Below are positions 47,209 to 54,342 of a DNA stretch of 64,000 nt, piece after piece. Every line of letters begins with the position of its first letter. Position 1 is the stretch's first letter. The stretch is taken from assembly GCA_016707115.1 (NCBI GenBank), contig JADJIH010000006.1, positions 372,001 through 436,000 of the forward strand, written 5' to 3'. The notes under the pieces are model-generated. The model saw nothing but the letters and a program-made list of their open reading frames with translations, ran no database searches and was not told the origin of the DNA. Origin of the DNA: Ignavibacteriales bacterium (GTDB taxonomy: Bacteria; Bacteroidota; Ignavibacteria; Ignavibacteriales; Ignavibacteriaceae). A program made the translations under genes and the position numbers.

Positions 47209-48303
47209 ATGAAAACCAAATTATTCATTATTTCAATAATTATGTTCGTTAGTTCACGTGGTTTTGCACAAGAGACCACTTTTGGAAAATTTACGGGACA
47301 AGTTTTTGCGGATTACTTTTATAACATAGCAAGAGATACTGCTTTTTCAAGTTTTAAAAATGTTGCTGTGGATGGTTTGCAAGATATAAACGGATTTGCT
47401 CTCAGACGTGCTGCGTTAAATTATGATGTAGACATCTCAGAAAAGTTCTTGGCTAGATTCAGGTTAGAGGCAGATTCAAAATCGAACACTACTAATGGTA
47501 GGATTGGAATTTTTGTTAAGGATGCGTACATAAAATGGAAGAACATCTTTACAGGTAGTGATTTAATTTTTGGTATTCAGCCTACAGCGTCTTTTGAAGT
47601 TTCCGAAAAATACTGGGGATACCGCTCACTTGAGAAAACTGTTCAGGATCTGAGGGGATTTGTTGCTTCTCGTGATTTTGGTATTGTGTTACGAGGAAAA
47701 CTTGTAGAAAGCGGCAACGCTAATTACTCAGTTATGTTTGGTAGTAATAGTGCAAACAATCCCGAAACGGATAAATATAATAGATATTATGCAGCATTCG
47801 ATTTCAAACCTTTTAGTAATTTTTCAGTTGCTGTGACCGGTGATTTTAAAGCTCGAGCATCTGTTGCGGATCCGAATAATGTAGGTGAAACACTACCACA
47901 TAATTCAATTCTTGGTTCAATATTCTTAGGTTACGGCGAAAAAAATAAATACAGTTTTGGAGTTGAAGGAGCTCTTCAGTCAAATCAAAACAGCGCAACC
48001 GTTAGTGGGACAAATGGACCTGAATTAAAAAGTCTAAATGCTTTAGGGATTTCTGCATTTGGTTCTTATTGGTTTACAGAAAATTTTGCTGCCTTATTAA
48101 GATATGATTATTTCGATGCGAATATGGATGGTGATTTTAAAGGTGATTCAAGAAATTATTTTATTGCCGGTTTAGACTTTAAAGCTGATAAAAATATTTC
48201 TATTATTCCAAACGTAATTTATGAATCTTATGAAAGTCTACCTGATGGAAGATCCTTTGATGCATCTGTAACAGGAAGATTAACTTTGTATTATAATTTT
48301 TAA
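47209..48303 (+). CDS. Phosphate-selective porin (OprO/OprP family)
   Basis: A 364-aa outer-membrane protein: signal peptide (MKTKLFIISIIMFVSSRGFAQ), a short N-terminal segment, then a beta-barrel of alternating strands (FALRRAALNYDVDISEKFLARF..., ending ASVTGRLTLYYNF with the terminal aromatic typical of barrels). The ISEKFLARFRLEAD and FGIQPTASFEVSEKYWGYRS blocks match OprO/OprP porins, which form anion channels for (poly)phosphate. The start was moved from TTG 47155 to ATG 47209 because only the latter gives a proper signal peptide. Position between pstS and pstC places outer-membrane phosphate entry in the same operon. Confidence 0.85.
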   Translation: MKTKLFIISIIMFVSSRGFAQETTFGKFTGQVFADYFYNIARDTAFSSFKNVAVDGLQDINGFALRRAALNYDVDISEKFLARFRLEADSKSNTTNGRIGIFVKDAYIKWKNIFTGSDLIFGIQPTASFEVSEKYWGYRSLEKTVQDLRGFVASRDFGIVLRGKLVESGNANYSVMFGSNSANNPETDKYNRYYAAFDFKPFSNFSVAVTGDFKARASVADPNNVGETLPHNSILGSIFLGYGEKNKYSFGVEGALQSNQNSATVSGTNGPELKSLNALGISAFGSYWFTENFAALLRYDYFDANMDGDFKGDSRNYFIAGLDFKADKNISIIPNVIYESYESLPDGRSFDASVTGRLTLYYNF

Positions 48304-48315
48304 GTATTTTTTTAT

Positions 48316-48371
48316 GCCACGACTTTTAAGTCGTGGCTAACTTTACAAAACTATTTCTTGGCTTTAGCCAA
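48316..48371. repeat. REP-like double palindrome within the pst operon
   Basis: Two adjacent palindromes: GCCACGACTT with AAGTCGTGGC (48316-48325, 48328-48337; loop TT) and TTGGCT with AGCCAA (48358-48363, 48366-48371; loop TT). GGCTnnAGCC-type arms recall REP/RAYT elements. It lies between the porin stop and pstC, and creates a false upstream GTG for pstC. Confidence 0.65.
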
Positions 48372-48398
48372 ATTCGATTTTTCAAACAACTATTTCAA

Positions 48399-49382
48399 AT
48401 GAACGAACAAGAACAAGAGTTTTATTCTAGATCAACGGACTCAAAGTACGGTAAAAAAATTCACAAGTTTACGCGTACAAAAGAATCTTTGATAAAATTA
48501 TTTTTTACCCTTAACGGTGTAGCCGCATTAATTTTCATTATCCTGATATTTATCTTTTTGTTTAAAGAAGGCTTTAGGGCTTTAGAGCATATTGGTTTAT
48601 TAGATTTCCTTTATTCATCCAGAACTGCTGCTGATGGTACAACAAAAACTATTTTCGAGTGGTATCCAACATCAGATGACCCCAGATTCTCACTCGTTCC
48701 ATTAATACTTGGAACATTAATGACTGCAATTCCTGCTACAATTATCTCCACAATATTTGGAGTTGCTGCCGGTATATATCTTTCCGAGGTTGCAAATCCA
48801 AAATGGAAAGAATTTCTTAAACCATTAATTGAATTGTTCGCTGGAATTCCAACCGTAGTAATTGGATTTATTATGCTGGTTATCGGAGCTTCATTCTTTA
48901 ACGATTTACTTCATCCGGATAATCGACTAAATGCTTTTGTCGCATCAATAGGATTATCATTTGTCATTATTCCCGTTATTGCATCATTAACAGAAGATGC
49001 ACTGCACTCAATTCCAAATGATTTACGAATGGCTTCTTATGGATTGGGTGCAACAAAATGGCAGACAATAAGCAAAGTAATTCTCCCCGCAGCTTTTAGC
49101 GGAGTAAGTGCAAGTATAATTTTAGGATTTGGGAGAGCAATTGGGGAAACAATGATCGTGCTTATGGCTGCTGGTAATGCTGCTAATATTACATCAAATA
49201 TTTTTTTAAGTGTAAGAACGATGACAGCAACAATAGCTGCTGAAATGGGAGAAGTGTCCCAAGGTTCAGATCATTACTATTCACTGTTCTTTATTGGAAT
49301 AGTTTTGTTTACAATAACATTTATTCTAAATCTTATTGCAGAAATAATTATTAACAAGATGAGAAAGAAAAATACTTTTTAA
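48399..49382 (+). CDS. pstC: Phosphate ABC transporter permease PstC
   Basis: A 327-aa inner-membrane permease with about six helices (first at VAALIFIILIFIFLF). PstC and PstA form the phosphate channel. The cytoplasmic EAA loop that docks PstB is ASYGLGATKWQTISKVILP. The SLTEDALHSIP segment precedes it. The start is the ATG at 48399. A GTG at 48333 would add 22 residues encoded by a REP-like palindrome, which is not expected to be coding. It is 10 nt ahead of pstA. Confidence 0.94.
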   Translation: MNEQEQEFYSRSTDSKYGKKIHKFTRTKESLIKLFFTLNGVAALIFIILIFIFLFKEGFRALEHIGLLDFLYSSRTAADGTTKTIFEWYPTSDDPRFSLVPLILGTLMTAIPATIISTIFGVAAGIYLSEVANPKWKEFLKPLIELFAGIPTVVIGFIMLVIGASFFNDLLHPDNRLNAFVASIGLSFVIIPVIASLTEDALHSIPNDLRMASYGLGATKWQTISKVILPAAFSGVSASIILGFGRAIGETMIVLMAAGNAANITSNIFLSVRTMTATIAAEMGEVSQGSDHYYSLFFIGIVLFTITFILNLIAEIIINKMRKKNTF

Positions 49383-49392
49383 TGGATAACAA

Positions 49393-50343
49393 ATGTTAGC
49401 ACTGCATAAAAAGAAAAGAGATTTTGTTGGAACGATATCCATTTGGATAGTAAGAATTATGTTCTTCTCTTTGGTTTTAGCACTTTTACTTCTGTTAGGA
49501 AAAATTGTTGCGCAGGGAATTGGAACTATTTCATTTGAATTTATTTTTGATGATCCTAAAAACAATATGACCGAAGGTGGAATTTGGCCTGCAATATTTG
49601 GAACGATTGCTGTTACATTTATTATGATTTTACTTGCTGTTCCACTTGGAGTTTGCTCTGCTATTTATCTTAATGAATATGCAAAAGATTCTTTTTTTAC
49701 TAGAATCATTAGAACTTCTATAAATAATCTTGCTGGAATTCCATCTATAGTCTTTGGTTTATTTGGATTAGGATTTTTTATCCTGTTTATTGGTAGAGGA
49801 ATGGATGAGGTTCTTGAAACAGGTTTGTTATTCGGGCAGCCGGCATTAATTTGGGCTTCAGCAACACTTGCAGTGCTTGTACTGCCAATTGTAATTGTAT
49901 CAACTCTTGAAGCATTAAATTCAGTGCCAAAATCTCACCGTGATGCTTCTTATGGATTAGGAGCAACAAAATGGCAAACAATTAAAAATGTTGTTCTGCC
50001 GCAGGCTCGTCCCGGAATTCTAACTGGAACAATTTTAGCGATAAGCAGAGGAGCAGGAGAGACGGCTCCGATTTTATTTCTTGGTGCAGCATTCTTTCTT
50101 CCAAATCTACCGGTTACAGATTTGTGTATTGGCGATTATTGTATCCCGATGATTAATCCGGCAAAACAATTTATGTATTTGGCTTATCATATATTTATTT
50201 TGGCAACACAATCATCCAATCCAACTAAAACATTGCCGATTCAATACGGTTCAACTTTAGTTTTAATTGTTCTAACATTTTTATTAAATATTACTGCAAT
50301 TATTTTTAGATACAGATTCAGAAAAAGTTTAGGAAGACTTTAA
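49393..50343 (+). CDS. pstA: Phosphate ABC transporter permease PstA
   Basis: The partner permease (316 aa, about six helices) with an EAA loop DASYGLGATKWQTIKNVVLPQA and the family's EGGIWPAIFGT and INNLAGIPSIVFGLFGL segments. It starts 10 nt after pstC and ends 20 nt before pstB. The order C-A-B-phoU is the classic pst arrangement. Confidence 0.95.
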   Translation: MLALHKKKRDFVGTISIWIVRIMFFSLVLALLLLLGKIVAQGIGTISFEFIFDDPKNNMTEGGIWPAIFGTIAVTFIMILLAVPLGVCSAIYLNEYAKDSFFTRIIRTSINNLAGIPSIVFGLFGLGFFILFIGRGMDEVLETGLLFGQPALIWASATLAVLVLPIVIVSTLEALNSVPKSHRDASYGLGATKWQTIKNVVLPQARPGILTGTILAISRGAGETAPILFLGAAFFLPNLPVTDLCIGDYCIPMINPAKQFMYLAYHIFILATQSSNPTKTLPIQYGSTLVLIVLTFLLNITAIIFRYRFRKSLGRL

Positions 50344-50363
50344 TATTAAAATCGAAAAAACAA

Positions 50364-51122
50364 ATGAAAGAAATTAAAATAGTTACAAAGGATCTTAATC
50401 TTTACTACGGAAATAAACAGGCGTTAAAAAATATCACTCTGAATATTCCTGATAAAAGAGTAACAGCATTTATTGGTCCATCAGGTTGTGGTAAATCAAC
50501 ATTTCTACGAGTTCTAAATCGAATGAATGATTTAATTGACAATGTTAAAATTGAAGGTGAAGTTTCTGTGGATGGTGTTAATATTTATGATAAAAATATT
50601 GATGTAGTAAATCTTAGAAAAAATATTGGAATGGTTTTTCAAAAATCAAATCTGTTTCCAAAAACCATTTATGAAAATATTGTATATGGACCAAAGATAA
50701 ATGGAATTAATGATAAGAAAACCCTAAATGAAATTGTAGAGCGTACTTGTGTTCAATCCGCAATTTGGGATGAAGTTAAAGATAGATTAAACGAAAATGC
50801 ACTTAGTCTTTCTGGTGGACAGCAGCAAAGATTGTGCATAGCTCGTGCTCTTGCAGTTGAACCGGAAATAATTTTAATGGATGAACCGGCAAGTGCTTTG
50901 GATCCGATTTCAACTGCAAAGATTGAAGAATTGATACACGATTTGAAGCAGAAATATACGATTGTAATAGTGACACATAATATGCAGCAGGCTGCACGAG
51001 TTAGTGATATGACAGCATTCTTTTATCTTGGCGAATTAATTGAATTTGATAGAACAACTAAAATCTTTACTAACCCTTCAAAAAAACAGACTGAGGATTA
51101 CGTTACCGGAAGATTTGGTTGA
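50364..51122 (+). CDS. pstB: Phosphate ABC transporter ATP-binding protein PstB
   Basis: The 252-aa ATPase of the transporter. Walker A GPSGCGKST (about residues 37-45), Q-loop MVFQKSNLFP, signature LSGGQQQRLCIARAL, Walker B ILMDEPASALD and the switch His in VTHNMQQAARV are present. It energises PstCA by dimerising on ATP binding. Confidence 0.97.
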   Translation: MKEIKIVTKDLNLYYGNKQALKNITLNIPDKRVTAFIGPSGCGKSTFLRVLNRMNDLIDNVKIEGEVSVDGVNIYDKNIDVVNLRKNIGMVFQKSNLFPKTIYENIVYGPKINGINDKKTLNEIVERTCVQSAIWDEVKDRLNENALSLSGGQQQRLCIARALAVEPEIILMDEPASALDPISTAKIEELIHDLKQKYTIVIVTHNMQQAARVSDMTAFFYLGELIEFDRTTKIFTNPSKKQTEDYVTGRFG

Positions 51123-51153
51123 GTATTATTTTTGAGAGAACAAAGGAGTACAA

Positions 51154-51870
51154 ATGGAAAGATTATTAGACGAGCATCTTGAAAAATTAAAAACGCGCGT
51201 TATTAAAATGTGCAGTCTTGTTGATGAACAAGTACAGTTTGCTATTAAATCATTTGAAGAAGAAAATGTAGAGTTAGCACAATCTGTTATCGATAGAGAT
51301 AGGAAAGTAAATAAGTATGATGTTAAGATTGATAAGATTTGCCAGAAAATATTTGCTCTGGCTCAGCCGGTTGCAATGGATTTACGTTATATTATGTCTT
51401 CACTTACAATTAACAGTAACCTTGAGCGCATTGGTGATATTGCTGTAAACATTGCTGAGAATGTAGTTCTGATTCAAAAAAAACCTGAATTTTTTCACGA
51501 CACTAAACTTGAAGAAATGTTCAATCTTACAAAGCGAATGTTAAAAAATTCAATCGATGCTTTTATTGGTGGAAATCCTGAACTTGCAAAAGAAGTGATT
51601 CTAACCGATGATGTCGTTGATAGATTAAATGCAGAGAATCATCAGATACTAAAATCAATTATGAAGCAGAGTCCTGAAAATATTGAAGCTGCTGTTGCTT
51701 TGCTCGTTATCTCTAGAGAGCTTGAAAGATTGGCAGATCACGCAACTAATATTGCGGAAGATGTATTCTTCATTGTCGAGGCGCAGATGATAAAACACAA
51801 GTATGAAAAATATATTTTTGGAGAGGACGATAGTGATAATGAGGATGATAAAACCGAAACAACACCTTAG
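51154..51870 (+). CDS. phoU: Phosphate signalling protein PhoU
   Basis: A 238-aa all-helical protein, two PhoU domains. Metal-binding E..D patterns: SNLERIGDIAVNIAE in the first and SRELERLADHATNIAED in the second. PhoU restrains PstSCAB and the PhoR kinase when phosphate is plentiful. AAGGAG lies 6 nt before the ATG. It closes the operon; PhoR and PhoB are elsewhere. The last residues (EDDSDNEDDKTE) are an acidic tail. Its stop overlaps the frameshifted end of the convergent tetR. Confidence 0.96.
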   Translation: MERLLDEHLEKLKTRVIKMCSLVDEQVQFAIKSFEEENVELAQSVIDRDRKVNKYDVKIDKICQKIFALAQPVAMDLRYIMSSLTINSNLERIGDIAVNIAENVVLIQKKPEFFHDTKLEEMFNLTKRMLKNSIDAFIGGNPELAKEVILTDDVVDRLNAENHQILKSIMKQSPENIEAAVALLVISRELERLADHATNIAEDVFFIVEAQMIKHKYEKYIFGEDDSDNEDDKTETTP

Positions 51871-52443
51871 GCTAAAATTGTTTCAAGTGATTCTATAAAC
51901 AGTGCTTTAGTTTCTTCAGGTTTTAGAAGCATCTAATAGGGAATTAAGCTTATTTGCAAAAAACATTCCCCAGCTGTTCATTACTATAAAATTTGGAAAA
52001 GTTGAGCTGGTTTTTTTAATCCTTTGTGAATAATGCTTTGTTAAAAATTGTTTTATAAGCTCAGATTCTTTTGTTAACATCCAATTAATTATATCCAACT
52101 CCTGCTTAAATGACTTTTCAATAAAAAAAGTAAGTAAAGCTTCGTGAATAAGTTTATTATTTTCTGAAACAATTTCTTTCTGCCCAAAGTAATCAGTTAA
52201 CTTTTGTGTGAGTGAATCAGAATCCCTTTCTAAAATAATTTTAACCTGATCAATAAAATTTTCACATTCCCATTTTAACGTTGCAAAGTATAAATCATCT
52301 TTAGAAGTAAAGTAATGATAGATAGTAGCTTTGCCGATACGAATATCCCGTGCAACTTCATCAAGAGTAGTTTTATTTAAACCATGTCTCGCAAATCTTT
52401 TTGCTGCTGCCCGTATTATTTGATTTTTTCTGTCGTTTGCCAT
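51867..52443 (-). pseudogene. TetR family regulator, 3' end shifted by one base
   Basis: The N-terminal helix-turn-helix is typical TetR: IIRAAAKRFARHGLNKTTLDEVARDI then IGKATIYHYFTSKDDLY (about residues 7-50), and the rest is the helical ligand domain. The open frame stops after SLLDASKT at 51916. A +1 frame reads MLLKPEETKALFIESLETIL to a stop at 51867, a normal-looking last helix. So about 20 C-terminal residues are probably lost to an indel near 51908-51935 (real or artefact). The start ATG at 52443 is chosen over a TTG eight codons earlier; neither has a clear ribosome binding site. The protein may still work. It probably regulates the symporter/PIG-L genes beside it. Confidence 0.72.
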
Positions 52444-52494
52444 TGTTGAATTAATATTTACTGCCAAAAAATAAGGATAAGAGATTTAACAAGT

Positions 52495-52512
52495 AAGTAT
52501 TGTAAAATACTT
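52495..52512. promoter_or_regulatory. 18-bp palindrome, candidate TetR operator
   Basis: Perfect arms AAGTATT and AATACTT with a 4-nt centre, between the symporter stop and tetR, about 50 nt before the regulator's ATG. Size, symmetry and position fit self-repression. No T-tract follows in the minus direction, so it is a poor terminator. Confidence 0.5.
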
Positions 52513-52513
52513 T

Positions 52514-54208
52514 TTAGCGGTTTTCTTTTGAAGGTAAGATTGGATTAATTATAAAACTTAGTACGATTACAATTGCACATCCAATAACATTATACCACAA
52601 AAAGGGAATTGATGTGAAGACGAAAGAATAGATTACTACAGCTTCAGCAACTACTGCACTTATAAAAACAGAATCACCGGAAATTTTTTTAGTATAAAAC
52701 GCAACAAGAAAAATTCCTAATATTGTTCCGTACACAAGTGAACCAAGAATATTTACCGCTTCAATCAATGAACCTAATTCACTTGCCAGCAGGGCAAAGA
52801 TGATTGCATAAATACCCCAGCCAACAGTTGCATACTTAGAAAACTTCAGATAATGATTGTCACTTCCATTTTTATTAATTAGTCTTTTATAAATATCAAT
52901 GAGTGATGTTGAAGCTAGCGAATTTAATTCTGCGGATGTTGAAGACATTGATGCAGCAATGATAGCTGCGAGTAATAAACCAATTAATCCAATAGGAAGA
53001 TAGTTAACAATGTAAGTGATGAAAATATAATTTGTGTCGTTTGTATCTGCATCGGGATTATTTTTTTTAATAATTTCCTTCGCACTTGCTTTAATTACTT
53101 GTTCATTTTTTGAAATCGTTGTTAATTCATTATTAATATTTTCACTTGAACTTAAACTTGATCTTGAACTTTCATCCAGCATCGCACGCAGTTTTTCTCT
53201 TTTTTGATTCTGAAGTAATTCAAATTCATTTTCAAGTTGTGAATATTCCTTTGAGTATAAACCAGATTTTACTTTTTCAGTTTCAACCGGATTAAAAAAC
53301 AGCGGGGGAGTAACGAATTGAAAGAACACGAATACCATCGCTCCGATAAATAGAATTATAAATTGCATTGGTATTTTTACAATTCCGTTTACTAGCAAAC
53401 CCATCCTGCTTTGCGTTATATTTTTTGCGGCAAGATATCTTGCAACCTGCGATTGATCAGTTCCAAAATAACTTAACATTAAAAAAGTTCCGCCAATAAT
53501 TCCTGACCAGAATGTATATCTATCATTAAGATTAAACGAAAAATCAATTGCATTTAACTTACCAAGTTTCCCAGCAATGAATGCGGCATCAATTACAGAA
53601 ATATCTTTTGGTAGAAGGATATATATCATAAAAAATGATGCAAACATTCCTACTGTAATTATGATCATTTGCAAAACATGAGTTTTGTTAACTGCATTTG
53701 TTCCGCCAATTGAAGTGTAAATAATTACCATTATACCTATGAGTACGATGGTAATATTTAGTTCCCATCCAAGAATTACAGACAGTATTAATGCTGGTGC
53801 ATAAATAGTAAACCCCGCAGCAAGTCCACGTTGACTAAGAAACAAAACACTGCCAAGTAATCGATTTTTAAGATCAAATCGTTTTTCAAGATATTCGTAT
53901 GCAGTATAAACATTTAGTTTGCTGTAAATTGGAACGGTGGTAATTGAAAGAATGATCATTGCTATAGGTAAGCCAAGATAAAACTGAACAAAACGCATCC
54001 CATCTACATAAGCTTGTCCCGGAGTTGAAAGAAAAGTAATTGCACTAGCTTGTGTTGCCATTATTGATAAAGCCACAACCCACCAAGAGCTACTTTTGCC
54101 TGTTCGAAGATAGTCATCGACATTTTTAGTTTTGCGGGTTTTCCATGCTCCATAGAAAACTATGAAGCCAGTAAATCCGCACATAACTATCCAGTCAATT
54201 GTACTCAA
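52514..54208 (-). CDS. Sodium:solute symporter (SSS family)
   Basis: A 564-aa SSS transporter: SIDWIVM-like first helix, then the NVDDYLRTGKSSSWWVVALSIMATQASAITF signature in residues 29-58, and about 13 helices. A polar insert of about 90 residues (roughly 310-400, rich in Glu, Lys and Ser) lies between helices. I have seen it in Bacteroidota members of this group, so it is not by itself unusual. The start is a TTG that overlaps the stop of a 45-aa membrane protein by four bases (TTGA), a sign of coupled translation. Genes before it encode that small protein and a PIG-L deacetylase, so a deacetylated amino sugar or related metabolite could be the cargo; this is inference. Confidence 0.92.
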   Translation of the reverse strand: MSTIDWIVMCGFTGFIVFYGAWKTRKTKNVDDYLRTGKSSSWWVVALSIMATQASAITFLSTPGQAYVDGMRFVQFYLGLPIAMIILSITTVPIYSKLNVYTAYEYLEKRFDLKNRLLGSVLFLSQRGLAAGFTIYAPALILSVILGWELNITIVLIGIMVIIYTSIGGTNAVNKTHVLQMIIITVGMFASFFMIYILLPKDISVIDAAFIAGKLGKLNAIDFSFNLNDRYTFWSGIIGGTFLMLSYFGTDQSQVARYLAAKNITQSRMGLLVNGIVKIPMQFIILFIGAMVFVFFQFVTPPLFFNPVETEKVKSGLYSKEYSQLENEFELLQNQKREKLRAMLDESSRSSLSSSENINNELTTISKNEQVIKASAKEIIKKNNPDADTNDTNYIFITYIVNYLPIGLIGLLLAAIIAASMSSTSAELNSLASTSLIDIYKRLINKNGSDNHYLKFSKYATVGWGIYAIIFALLASELGSLIEAVNILGSLVYGTILGIFLVAFYTKKISGDSVFISAVVAEAVVIYSFVFTSIPFLWYNVIGCAIVIVLSFIINPILPSKENR

Positions 54209-54342
54209 CTAAAAACCTTTGTGAAGAGATAGAATAAGGCAATTAGAATTATCAGTTCACCAAATACCATCAAATATATTTTATTCCATGAGCCGAGAAA
54301 TGGCGGTTTGTCTTCAATATTTTTTTCGAAATTATCTTTCAT
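54205..54342 (-). CDS. 45-aa single-helix membrane protein between PIG-L and symporter
   Basis: Too short for a usual gene caller. The ATG follows the PIG-L stop without a gap (TAG then ATG) and the stop overlaps the symporter start by four bases. The product has a charged N-terminus ending DKPPFLGSWNKIY, then one membrane helix (LMVFGELIILIALFYLFTKVF). I recall similar small proteins (PPF..SW..Y then a helix) next to SSS genes in Bacteroidota, but cannot search here. Perfect spacing on both sides and a membrane-protein composition make it a credible gene. It may be a small subunit or assembly factor of the transporter. Confidence 0.72.
   Translation of the reverse strand: MKDNFEKNIEDKPPFLGSWNKIYLMVFGELIILIALFYLFTKVFS

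Noticed and set aside
48333..48398. N-terminal extension of PstC from a GTG
   Set aside because: The extension is encoded by a palindromic repeat element and has no counterpart in the family; the ATG at 48399 fits.
52495..52512. Terminator of the second symporter
   Set aside because: The stem is perfect but AT-only and not followed by T residues in the minus direction; an operator fits better.
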